Origin: Rosistilla oblonga | GTDB taxonomy: Bacteria > Planctomycetota > Planctomycetia > Pirellulales > Pirellulaceae | Direction of reading: 5' to 3' | NCBI RefSeq assembly: GCF_007751715.1 | Contig: NZ_CP036292.1 | Span: 4,843,339 to 4,907,338 of the forward strand | DNA: 64,000 nt | Shown: in pieces, positions 55,309 through 63,320 of the stretch | Layout: each line of letters starts with the position of its first letter | Numbering within the stretch: position 1 is the stretch's first letter | The notes under the pieces: generated by a model | The model's database searches: none | Seen by the model: only the letters and a program-made list of their open reading frames with translations | Told to the model about the DNA's origin: nothing | Made by a program: the position numbers and the translations under genes

Positions 55309-55914
55309 CTATTTTGTTAGTCGCGTGGCGAGGTTGGTCGCCGCGATCACGTTCAGTCGCGTCATGTCCAGTACCCAAACATCGGGCTGCATCGCAGCGG
55401 CGACCGCTTGGAATTCGCTGAGCGATCCGACTTGAACCGCTTCGGCGCCACTGCGACATAGGTCGCAGACCACGCGTTGCGGCAGATCGGCCAGGACAAT
55501 TCGAGCTTCTTCGGCGACAACGATCTGCACTCCGCGGCGTGTTCGGATGCCCAGTTGCTTGGCAAACGCGGCACAGCGGTTGGAGCAATCGACGTCGGCG
55601 ACCAGTATCGCCGCCGGGGCAGCGACTGGAGTTCGCATCGTGTTCTGTTTTTCTTCGCGAACGATCGCGATCGACTGCGCTCGCAGCAGATCTTTGACCG
55701 CCGGAGTGATCACGGCGCGAGGAGCAACGGCGATTTCGGACTTTCCGTCGAGCCGTTGTTCCACGTCGGCCAAAGCGATCACGGGGCGATCGATCAGGCA
55801 CAGCCGCGTGTTGGCGCTGGCGACCGGTTGCGACTTTGGCGCCACGGCACCGGCGACCACTTCGCCGACAATGCGGCGAACGATGGCTTCCAGGTCGAGT
55901 GGCGTTGAAGTCAT
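55309..55914 (-). CDS. BMC-associated protein of unknown function (cargo-like)
   Basis: 201 residues. The N-terminal helix LDLEAIVRRIVGEVVAGAV resembles encapsulation peptides of BMC enzymes. A block AVITPAVKDLLRAQSIAIVRE resembles the ITP.A.D.LR...I motif seen in several BMC-associated proteins. The second half (about 95-201) looks alpha/beta with CDLCRSGAEAVQVG. I do not know the function. It lies tightly between two BMC-P genes (22 and 24 bp gaps), so it is part of the organelle operon. Confidence 0.75.
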   Translation of the reverse strand: MTSTPLDLEAIVRRIVGEVVAGAVAPKSQPVASANTRLCLIDRPVIALADVEQRLDGKSEIAVAPRAVITPAVKDLLRAQSIAIVREEKQNTMRTPVAAPAAILVADVDCSNRCAAFAKQLGIRTRRGVQIVVAEEARIVLADLPQRVVCDLCRSGAEAVQVGSLSEFQAVAAAMQPDVWVLDMTRLNVIAATNLATRLTK

Positions 55915-55938
55915 GTTGAGTTGTTGTCTTTTGTCGAT

Positions 55939-56202
55939 CTATCGTTGGTCGATGATGCCCATCGTGGTCCAGCGGGCGGGCGTGTTTTTGTCTTTGCCGA
56001 TCAGGTCTTCCATACAGCTGGAATCGCTAGTCAGCAGGACGGTATCGCCACGACTGGCACCCCAGCCGTCCAAGGTCAGCAACGGCGGGCCATCCGCCGA
56101 ACCGTCGGCCATCAACGGTTGAACGATCAACAGCTTCTGCCCGACAAAGCTGGCGTGCTTGATCGTGGCGCGTGTCGTTCCGAGGACTTTGGCGGTTTGC
56201 AA
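55939..56202 (-). CDS. BMC-P shell vertex protein
   Basis: 87 residues starting LQTAKVLGTTRATIKHASF from a TTG at 56202; FVGQKLLIVQP and GWGASRGDTVLLTSDSS complete the EutN/CcmL fold. No ATG is available near the family start, and the longer frame upstream overlaps aldehyde dehydrogenase and is not coding. It follows the dehydrogenase by 62 bp. Confidence 0.88.
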   Translation of the reverse strand: MQTAKVLGTTRATIKHASFVGQKLLIVQPLMADGSADGPPLLTLDGWGASRGDTVLLTSDSSCMEDLIGKDKNTPARWTTMGIIDQR

Positions 56203-56264
56203 TGGACGAGCTTTGGAGTGTTTTCTTTTTCGATTTCGATCGGATTCAGTATCGCAGCCGTCGC

Positions 56265-57713
56265 TTAGACGTTTTTCGGGCTGCCGACGACGTACAAGTT
56301 TTCGATGATGCTGCAGCGGCGTTCGCGAGTGAACGTTTGCGGCGTGGTCACCCCTTCGCCGGTCGGTCCCGCGATCGAGAAGCTCAAATAGCCTTCGCCG
56401 CCAAGTCCCAAACCGGCCATGCTGGCACCATTCTTCACGTACAGCGTGGTGTCCATCGCGCGGCCCATCTTGGTCATGTTCCGGACGTCGCGGCTGTGGA
56501 TCATGCTGGTGTGGCGGAAGCCGTGTTCGCTCTCCTTGGCCATCGCAATCGCGTGGTCGACATCGCGAGCGCGGACGAAAGGAATGAATGGCATCATCTG
56601 TTCGACGCCAACAAACGGATGCGAATAATCGGTTTCGCCAAACGCCAGTTCGACGTCGGCGGCAACGTTCTTGCCCGCCGCGGCACACAAGACGGCAGCG
56701 TCTTTGCCGATGAAGTCCTTGGCAGCGACTTTGTGTCGGTGTTCGCCTTCGCCAACAACTGCGATCGCTTGGGAGGTCAGTCGATCGATCTCGCTCGAAT
56801 TCAGCCGCGCCGCGCCGGCGCGTTCCATGGCGGACATCATCGCGTCGAAGACCTGTTCGACGACGAAGACTTGCTTTTCTGCGATGCACAGCAGATTGTT
56901 GTCGAACGCTCCACCTTCGATGATGCAGCGAGCGGCACGATCCAAATCAGCGGTCTCGTCGACGACGACGGGAGGATTTCCAGGCCCCGCAACAACAGCT
57001 CGCTTGCCGCTTTTCAGGGCCGCTCGAGCGACAGCGGGTCCGCCGGTGACGCAGATCAGTCGGACATCGCGATGCGAGAAGATCGCGTCGGCGGTTTCGA
57101 GAGTCGGTTCGGCGATCACGCAGATCAGATTGTCGATCCCCAGGTCGTTGTAGATCGCTTCGTTGAAGCGGCGAACGCCTTCGGCAGCGACTCGCTTGCC
57201 GCTGGGGTGTGGGTTGACGACAACCGTGTTTCCGCCAGCGATCATGCTGACCGCGTTGCCGGTGATCGTGGGCAGCGAGTGGGTGACGGGGGTGATCGCA
57301 CCGATCACACCGAAGGGGGCGCGTTCGATGATCGCCAGACCTTTGTCGCCGCTGAAGGCTTCGGTCTTGATCATCTCGATCCCGGGAGCGCGTTGGCCCA
57401 AGGTCAACAGCTTGGCGATCTTGTGTTCCAGGCGACCGATCTTGGTCTCGTTCATCTCCATCGTCCCCAGCTCTTCGCTCTGGTCGATCGAGATTCGACG
57501 GATGTGGTCGATGATCCGGCCACGCTCTTCGATGGTCCGTTCGGTCAGCTGCAGGAACGCCTCTTGCGCCGCGGCGACCGCTTCGTTGGCATCATGAAAA
57601 ACGCCGTGCCGTCCGCTGTAGCCGCCGCTGCCATTGTGGATCGGCGGTGGCGAACCCACTTCGGCCAATACCTGGGAGACGACTGAGCGGATGAGGTTTT
57701 CGTCGTATTGCAT
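56265..57713 (-). CDS. CoA-acylating aldehyde dehydrogenase (PduP/EutE type)
   Basis: 482 residues. The N-terminal helix DENLIRSVVSQVLAEVGS is an encapsulation peptide. ITPVTHSLPTITGNAVSMIA and the catalytic cysteine in FDNNLLCIAEKQ are PduP/EutE blocks; GLGLGGEGYLSFS near the end is also typical. It would oxidise lactaldehyde or another aldehyde to an acyl-CoA, with PduL taking it onward. Confidence 0.93.
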   Translation of the reverse strand: MQYDENLIRSVVSQVLAEVGSPPPIHNGSGGYSGRHGVFHDANEAVAAAQEAFLQLTERTIEERGRIIDHIRRISIDQSEELGTMEMNETKIGRLEHKIAKLLTLGQRAPGIEMIKTEAFSGDKGLAIIERAPFGVIGAITPVTHSLPTITGNAVSMIAGGNTVVVNPHPSGKRVAAEGVRRFNEAIYNDLGIDNLICVIAEPTLETADAIFSHRDVRLICVTGGPAVARAALKSGKRAVVAGPGNPPVVVDETADLDRAARCIIEGGAFDNNLLCIAEKQVFVVEQVFDAMMSAMERAGAARLNSSEIDRLTSQAIAVVGEGEHRHKVAAKDFIGKDAAVLCAAAGKNVAADVELAFGETDYSHPFVGVEQMMPFIPFVRARDVDHAIAMAKESEHGFRHTSMIHSRDVRNMTKMGRAMDTTLYVKNGASMAGLGLGGEGYLSFSIAGPTGEGVTTPQTFTRERRCSIIENLYVVGSPKNV

Positions 57714-57789
57714 AAGAGCGTCGTGGGATTGTGGGGTGTCGTTTCAAGTGGTTCGTTCGTCGGGAGAACGAAGCCTGTTGTATGTCGTG

Positions 57790-57813
57790 AGGCGCACATT
57801 CGCGGGGCGAAAG
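57790..57813. repeat. Partial copy of the CGAAAGGCGAC repeat arm
   Basis: The segment around CGCACATTCGCGGGGCGAAA (57790-57809), followed by GGCGAC, matches the arm near 52858 (CGCACTTTCGCGGAGCGAAA) with three differences. It lies in the 108-bp gap between aldehyde dehydrogenase and the next BMC-P gene. Confidence 0.5.
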
Positions 57814-57821
57814 GCGACCTG

Positions 57822-58133
57822 CTATTCGTCTCGCTTGTAGACGTTTTGCTTTTCAATGTGGACCGAATCGACGATGCCGATGATCACGCAATCGATCGGC
57901 AAATGTTTCGTTTCGGGAGTCAATCGAGCGCTGCTGCCTTGGACAATCAGCACGTAATCCCCTTCACCCGCCCCCAAGGTATCGCAGGCGATGAAGGTCC
58001 GTCCGGTGGTCGACAACGACTTCCGCTGGTCGGGTTCCAATCGATAGGGTTCGACGATCAACAGCTTGTGTCCGGTCATCGAAGCGACCTTCTGCGTGCT
58101 GACGACGGAACCGGTAACTCGTGCGATAAACAT
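57822..58133 (-). CDS. BMC-P shell vertex protein
   Basis: 103 residues: MFIARVTGSVVSTQKVASMT then GHKLLIVEPYRL and CDTLGAGEGDYVLIVQGSSA are EutN/CcmL. The C-terminus is slightly extended and charged (HIEKQNVYKRDE). Third BMC-P gene of the operon. Confidence 0.93.
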   Translation of the reverse strand: MFIARVTGSVVSTQKVASMTGHKLLIVEPYRLEPDQRKSLSTTGRTFIACDTLGAGEGDYVLIVQGSSARLTPETKHLPIDCVIIGIVDSVHIEKQNVYKRDE

Positions 58134-58236
58134 GGGTAAACTTCGTTCGGGTCACAGGCGGGTGCCTGTGTTTTGCGTTGTGCCGGGATCGTTCGTTTAA
58201 TTCTTGTCCGATGTTCGCTGCGTCGATTGCGGTTGC

Positions 58237-59418
58237 TTATTTGCCTAGCAATTCGACACACTTGCGAGCGACCACCAGTTCTTCGTTGGTTGGGATTCTC
58301 CAGATCTGCGTGCGGCTGGTTTCGCTGTGGACCGCCATTTCACCTTCGGCGACGCCGTTTTTGACGCGGTCGATGGCAATCCCCAGGTCTTCCAAACCTT
58401 CACAAACTTTGGCGCGGATCTCCGCTCCCTTCTCTCCAATTCCGCCGGTGAAGACGATCGCGTCGGCTCCTCCTAACAGAACCAACAGCCCGCCCATCAT
58501 GCGGCGAACTTCCGAAACGTAAACATCCAACGCCAATTGGCAATCGGCATCTCCTTCGGCGGCACCCGCTTCCAGATCACGCATATCGCCACTCTTGCCG
58601 CTCAATCCCAACAGGCCGCCTTCGTTAGCCAGCTTGTTCAGGACTTCGGTCAGCGACAGCCCGGTCTTTTCCATGATCAAGGGGATCGCAAATGGGTCGA
58701 AATCGCCGACGCGGTTGTTCTGCGGTAAACCGGTCTGCGGGCTCATGCCCATCGTCGTCCCGATGCTCTTGCCATCGCGGATTGCACACAAACTGCTACT
58801 GCCACCCAAGTGACACGAGATCACGCGGCTAGCACCAGGAATCAATTCCGCCGTTCGCATGGCGATGTATCGATGACTGTTGCCGTGGAACCCAAAGCGA
58901 CGGATGTGGAAATCATCCGACCATTGTTTTGGGATCGCGTAATAACGCTGGGCGTCGGGAGTCGTTTGGTGGAAATCGGTTTCAAAGGCCGCGATCAACG
59001 GAATGTTTCCGCCGGACGAAGCCAGTTGTCGCATGGCGGCAACGTAAGGCGGGTTGTGCGCCGGAGCGACGTCCCGCATCTCTTCCATCGCTGCCAATAC
59101 TTCTTCGTCGATCCGATAGACGCCGCTGAACCGTCCGCCATGTACCGCTTTGAACCCAATCGCATCCACTTCGTCGGCCGATTTGATGCAGCCGTGTTCG
59201 GGATCGGTCAACTGTTGCAAGCAGGCTTCGACAGCGACTCCGTGGTGCGGAACCGACATCGTGCGTTGATCTTTCCAGTCGCCGATTTCGACCGTGCAGG
59301 ACGATTCGGGCGAACCGATCCGATCGACCGCGCCGCGAGCGAGCGTGGTTTCATCGGACATTTCGATCAACTGATACTTGAAACTCGTAGATCCGAGATT
59401 TGCGACTAAAACCTTCAT
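58237..59418 (-). CDS. ackA: Acetate/propionate kinase
   Basis: 393 residues. MKVLVANLGSTSFKYQLIEM opens it (family VLVLNAGSSS.K); HGGRFSG, RRFGFHGNSHRY, SCHLGGSSSLCAI and FTGGIGEKGAEIR are the ASKHA-fold blocks with the catalytic arginine and glutamate. It makes ATP from an acyl phosphate supplied by PduL, probably lactyl- or propionyl-phosphate here. Lies within the BMC operon. Confidence 0.93.
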   Translation of the reverse strand: MKVLVANLGSTSFKYQLIEMSDETTLARGAVDRIGSPESSCTVEIGDWKDQRTMSVPHHGVAVEACLQQLTDPEHGCIKSADEVDAIGFKAVHGGRFSGVYRIDEEVLAAMEEMRDVAPAHNPPYVAAMRQLASSGGNIPLIAAFETDFHQTTPDAQRYYAIPKQWSDDFHIRRFGFHGNSHRYIAMRTAELIPGASRVISCHLGGSSSLCAIRDGKSIGTTMGMSPQTGLPQNNRVGDFDPFAIPLIMEKTGLSLTEVLNKLANEGGLLGLSGKSGDMRDLEAGAAEGDADCQLALDVYVSEVRRMMGGLLVLLGGADAIVFTGGIGEKGAEIRAKVCEGLEDLGIAIDRVKNGVAEGEMAVHSETSRTQIWRIPTNEELVVARKCVELLGK

Positions 59419-59502
59419 GGCAACAGGGTCGTCCGTGGTCGTGGGTACTGGTTGTTAGGAACGGGTGGGAGTCATCGGGTCGCGGCAGCGATCGCCGGTC
59501 GA

Positions 59503-59949
59503 CTACTTGTTGATGAACGCTTCGACCAAGCCTTCGCTGGGACGAGCGATCACGTGGCTGCCGACCAATTCGCCGACTTGAGCTGCCGCGGCAGCACCCG
59601 CTTCGACGGCTGCGCGAACGCTGCCGACATCGCCGGTGACGACGGTCGTGCAGAACGCACCACCGATGTCGATGCGTTTGGTGATTTCGACGTTTGCCGC
59701 TTTGGCCATCGCGTCGGTAGCTTCGATCAGGGCCAACAAACCCTTTGTTTCAACAAGGCCAAGTGCTTGATTCATCTTATTTTCCAAGAAAGTTTTTTGT
59801 GAAGGAGCGGTTGCGGATGCAGTTTTGGTTACGGCGGTGCTTGTCGTTGCAGCCGTCGTTCGTCGAGCGGGCTGCTTGGCAGCAGTGCCGCCAGCCGGTT
59901 TGGATTCGGTCGCGGGAGTGCGAGTCGAAGTCGTTTTCTTTTTTGCCAT
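59503..59949 (-). CDS. BMC-H shell protein with basic N-terminal extension
   Basis: 148 residues. From M59 (MNQALGLVETKGLLALIEAT) onward it is a normal BMC-H domain, with KRIDIGGAFCTTVVTGDVGS around the pore. Residues 1-58 are Lys/Thr/Ala/Pro-rich (MAKKKTTSTRTPATESKPAG) and probably disordered. An internal start at M59 (59775) has a weak GGAAAATAAG leader, so two forms could exist. The extension might face the cytosol or the lumen. Confidence 0.9.
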   Translation of the reverse strand: MAKKKTTSTRTPATESKPAGGTAAKQPARRTTAATTSTAVTKTASATAPSQKTFLENKMNQALGLVETKGLLALIEATDAMAKAANVEITKRIDIGGAFCTTVVTGDVGSVRAAVEAGAAAAAQVGELVGSHVIARPSEGLVEAFINK

Positions 59950-60039
59950 GGGAAGCTTGTCCGGTGGTTAGCGTAGTTGTGCGGCAGACCTTAACGGTCG
60001 ACGCAACGCTCGTCAGGCGAGGTCGCCCAAACGAACGGC

Positions 60040-60324
60040 TCAGCCACCAACCTTGAGAACCTTGCCCAAGTCGTCGTGTGGACGTGGGATCACCTGAACG
60101 GCAACCACTTCACCCACGCGACCGCCCGCTGCGGCACCCGCATCGGTTGCGGCTTTCACTGCGGCAACATCGCCGGTGACAAACGCGGTAACCAAGCCGC
60201 TGCCGACTTTGTCCCAACCGAGGAAAGTGACGTTGGCGGATTTCAACATCGCGTCGGTCGCTTCCATCATGGTGATAAAACCCTTCGTCTCGATCATACC
60301 GAGCGCTTCGTTAATCTTTGCCAT
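60040..60324 (-). CDS. BMC-H shell protein
   Basis: 94 residues: [40 protein letters not shown] and [20 protein letters not shown] are the BMC-H hexamer pattern. Hexamers tile the shell facets. It is 104 bp after pduL and 90 bp before the extended BMC-H gene. Confidence 0.95.
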   Translation of the reverse strand: MAKINEALGMIETKGFITMMEATDAMLKSANVTFLGWDKVGSGLVTAFVTGDVAAVKAATDAGAAAGGRVGEVVAVQVIPRPHDDLGKVLKVGG

Positions 60325-60428
60325 CTAATTGGTCTCTGGAGGGAGGGAGGGAATTTGAAATCGAAAATTCGAAATTTGAAATCGGGTGTTGTCGGAACGG
60401 CGGTGCCGCCGAACCGGGTGGACGGAAT

Positions 60429-61148
60429 TTAGTGAGCCTTGCAGCCACATCCGCCGCCGCTGGGGATCAATTCGATCTTGGTAGCGCTGTCGAGGTTGCA
60501 AGCGTTTCCTTCATCGGTGTCGATGTGAACTTCCAGCTTGCTGGTATCGTCGGCGCGAACCAACACGTCGCTCATCGTGACGGTGCACTGCGGGCTGGTG
60601 ATCTTCAGATCCATGAAGTCACCCTTTTTGACGCCGTAGAATTGGGCGTCGCTTTGATTCATGTGAACGTGGCGGGCGGCGCGGATCACACCTTTGTCCA
60701 ATTGGACTGTACCAGCGGGGCCGACCATGACGCATCCTGGAGTCCCTTCGATGTCGCCGCTGTGACGGATCGGAATATCCAGTCCCAACGAGATCGAATC
60801 GGTGAAGGCCAGTTCGACTTGGCTGTACGGGCGCGTCGGGCCCAGCACGCGGACACTTGGCAACATCCGCTTCTTGGGGCCGATGATCATGACCGTCTGT
60901 TCCGCGGCGAAGAAGCCGTCTTGGTACAGGTCCTTCATCGGCGTCAGCGTTGCGCCGGGGCCAAACAGCGTTTCGACGTGTTCATCCGACAGGTGGACGT
61001 GCCGCGCCGAGATGCTAACGCGAAGGTTCGGTTTGCCATCGACCCAACCGGGAGGTTGAGCAGCCGATGTCGAATCGTTGTTGACGATCGCGCGAACGGC
61101 GCGGCGAACCAAGGCTTCGATCTGTGCGTTGTCTAAAGATTGTGTCAT
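60429..61148 (-). CDS. pduL: PduL-type phosphate acyltransferase
   Basis: 239 residues. The N-terminal helix DNAQIEALVRRAVRAIVNN is an encapsulation peptide. Two HVH zinc blocks, SISARHVHLSDEHVE and RAARHVHMNQSD, and DTDEGNACNL are PduL hallmarks. It converts acyl-CoA plus phosphate to acyl phosphate, regenerating CoA inside the shell. The Cys-rich tail GGGCGCKAH is a small oddity. Confidence 0.93.
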   Translation of the reverse strand: MTQSLDNAQIEALVRRAVRAIVNNDSTSAAQPPGWVDGKPNLRVSISARHVHLSDEHVETLFGPGATLTPMKDLYQDGFFAAEQTVMIIGPKKRMLPSVRVLGPTRPYSQVELAFTDSISLGLDIPIRHSGDIEGTPGCVMVGPAGTVQLDKGVIRAARHVHMNQSDAQFYGVKKGDFMDLKITSPQCTVTMSDVLVRADDTSKLEVHIDTDEGNACNLDSATKIELIPSGGGCGCKAH

Positions 61149-61206
61149 GGGCAGTTAGGTTGCAGGTCGGTGGGGGCTGCGGATTGTGGGGGACGGTCGT
61201 CTTGAT

Positions 61207-61989
61207 TTATGGATGAAGCGCCGGGGCGATGATCAATTGGACGCCGGCGTCGGTCAGTCGTTGTTGCCACTGGGGCGATAGTTCGTCGTCGGTCACGACC
61301 GTCGCGACATCGCCCAATTGGCAGGTTCGCGAAAGGCTCGCGTGGCCAAACTTGGTGCTGTCGGCGACGATGATCGTTTCGTCGGCGCTGCGCAACATCT
61401 CCTTCTCCGTTCCGACAAGAAGCATGTTGCTGTTGTAGTAACCTCGCTCATCCGCCCCGGCGATACTAATCACCGCGTGGCGGACATTCAAACTTTCTAA
61501 CATCGTATTTGCGAACGGCCCCAACGTGACGCCGGTGCGGTTGTGAACGTAACCGCCGACGAGGACCAAATCCGACTTGTCGCTGCTGGCAAACAGGTTC
61601 GCGACGGGCAGCGAATTCGTCACGACTTGCAGTGGCCGTCTGACCAACAGACGGGCCAGTTCGTAAGTCGTGCTGCCACCGTCGAGGATGATCGTGTCGC
61701 TGTCGCCGATCAATTGGCTAGCGGCCTGGGCAATCGCTCGCTTCTGTTCCCAACGGTTGTCTCGGCGACCTTCGAACAGTCGCATGTTGGTCGGTGACCC
61801 GGTCCAAAACACGCCGCCGTGAGTTCGTCTCGCCTCGCCAAGTTCCTCCAAATAGTCCAAGTCGCGGCGAATCGTCGATTCGCTGACCTGCAGTTCCGCC
61901 GCCAATTCCAACAGCGACGCAAATCCGGTCGCTTGAATCTGCCGTCGCAGATTTTCACGCCGTGCTTCCGTGGGAGAGCCGTTGGACAA
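61207..61989 (-). CDS. DeoR-family transcriptional regulator
   Basis: 260 residues. An N-terminal winged HTH (ELAAELQVSESTIRRDLDYL then EELGEARRTHGGVF) and the C-terminal sugar-phosphate sensor domain (DTIILDGGSTTYELA, VVTNSLPVANLF, ADSTKFG) are clear. It probably represses the BMC operon and is relieved by a sugar phosphate such as a fuculose/rhamnulose derivative. It is the first gene, 58 bp before pduL. Confidence 0.92.
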   Translation of the reverse strand: MSNGSPTEARRENLRRQIQATGFASLLELAAELQVSESTIRRDLDYLEELGEARRTHGGVFWTGSPTNMRLFEGRRDNRWEQKRAIAQAASQLIGDSDTIILDGGSTTYELARLLVRRPLQVVTNSLPVANLFASSDKSDLVLVGGYVHNRTGVTLGPFANTMLESLNVRHAVISIAGADERGYYNSNMLLVGTEKEMLRSADETIIVADSTKFGHASLSRTCQLGDVATVVTDDELSPQWQQRLTDAGVQLIIAPALHP

Positions 61990-62029
61990 GATCGATTTCT
62001 TCCGGTATCTGCGAGAAAACTCGTTGCTC

Positions 62030-62064
62030 GTGATAGATTATTGTCACCACGTGAAAGAAATCAA
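62030..62064 (-). promoter_or_regulatory. Candidate promoter and operator of the BMC operon
   Basis: On the minus strand TTGATT (62059-62064) and TAATCT (62035-62040) are separated by 18 bp. The -10 is embedded in an 18-bp dyad, GTGACAATAATCTATCAC (62030-62047), with five of six matching arm positions. A dyad over the -10 would suit autoregulation by the DeoR protein 41 bp downstream. Confidence 0.45.
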
Positions 62065-62330
62065 TCACCGCCGACCAGAGAATCCGCCTAATTTACCTGT
62101 TTTGCTATCATAGCGTACTATCGTTCTCGACTTCTTGCAGGCCCGAATCGCGAACGAAACGGGTTCCTCGCCAAGGTTTCACAATTTGCGACAGGCTGTG
62201 GCAAATTTGACGCCTATGAGAGAAGAAGCAGCCGACCTCGCCCCGTCGCGGACCTGAGTTAGCGGCCCCCGCAGCGGCTCCCGTCGAGAGTTTCGAGAGG
62301 TGAGGTATCCGCCGTAAATCGATAGTCTTG

Positions 62331-62450
62331 ACGGCCTGTTGATTTAATCGCGTGCGAACTTCTTGAATTAGCCGTTTGGGCGTTAGCCCCGGTTTAGCGG
62401 TGCTTGAACCGGGGCTAACGCCCAAACGGCTGATCAAATCGACAGGCCGT
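62331..62450. repeat. Nested intergenic palindrome
   Basis: The inner arms 62370-62394 and 62407-62431 (AGCCGTTTGGGCGTTAGCCC...) are a perfect 25-bp inverted repeat with a 12-base loop. Outer arms ACGGCCTGTTGATTT (62331-62345) and AAATCGACAGGCCGT (62436-62450) match with one mismatch. Not a terminator: no T run. It lies in the 589-bp gene-free region between the DeoR gene and the DinB-like gene, which otherwise holds only the promoter described. Confidence 0.85.
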
Positions 62451-62578
62451 TGACGACTTCCACTGCGAGTGGTGTGATGGGCTGCGCTATCTTCGACGCG
62501 TATATTAAGAGCGTCTCTTGCCGTTGCGCCTCAACGGCAACCTACTGGAATCCATCATTTGGCTGCAGGACGAAACCA

Positions 62579-63067
62579 ATGGAACTTGAAGCGAAGTTGT
62601 TCACGATGATGCGCGGCGTGTTGACCGAGATGGTCGACGGAATCTCCGACGCCGACTTTCAGAGCCTGCCGGCCGGCGGTGGCAATTCGCCGAACTGGAT
62701 CTTGGGACACTTGGCTCTTTGCAACGAGTTCGGGCTGATGACGATGGGGCTGCCCGTCGAGCGAGCCGAGCAGATGATGCCGATCTACGGCCCAGGCAGC
62801 CAACCGACCGAAGCGGCCGACAACTTGATGAGCAAAGCCGACTTGGTCACCTTCTTTAATGAATCGGCCGACCGCTTCTTGATGGCTGTCGCCAACGCGA
62901 GCGATGAAGATCTTGCCGCAGAGCGAAGCAGCCCGATCCTGAAAGCTCACCTGCCGACAGTCGGCGACATGGTGGGACACCTTCTGACGACTCACTTTGG
63001 AATGCACATCGGCCAACTAAGCGCCTGGCGTCGCAGCCGCGGCATGGGCTCCGTCTTGAAAATCTAG
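62579..63067 (+). CDS. DinB-like metalloprotein
   Basis: 162 residues, four-helix bundle. The three metal histidines are in WILGHLALCNEF, and TTHFGMHIGQLSAWRR. The family includes thiol transferases and bacillithiol-linked proteins, but most have no known reaction. I chose the ATG at 62579; the longer frame crosses the palindromic repeat. Confidence 0.85.
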   Translation: MELEAKLFTMMRGVLTEMVDGISDADFQSLPAGGGNSPNWILGHLALCNEFGLMTMGLPVERAEQMMPIYGPGSQPTEAADNLMSKADLVTFFNESADRFLMAVANASDEDLAAERSSPILKAHLPTVGDMVGHLLTTHFGMHIGQLSAWRRSRGMGSVLKI

Positions 63068-63320
63068 TCGCCTCGGGACAACCAGAATATCGAAAAACGG
63101 CAAGATCGGAGCGTTCCAACCCTAGCGATAGCCGGGGTCTGCGTTAGCCAGCGTCCCACCGACATCAACGTCCCCCGGTGGCAAGCAATTCGCGCTCGGT
63201 GAACTTTGCAGTGGTTTCCAACAAGTCGATAGGCAGGATGTCGATTGCGGCCCAGCCTCCCAGGCGCTGGAGTGTCAGACTTTCGCCGGACACTTTCTCC
63301 AGTCAATTTCTACCCGTGGT

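Noticed and set aside
50901-61989. BMC-T (trimer) shell gene or vitamin B12-dependent diol dehydratase
   Set aside because: No tandem BMC domain and no PduCDE-like gene in the operon; the aldolase type fits instead.
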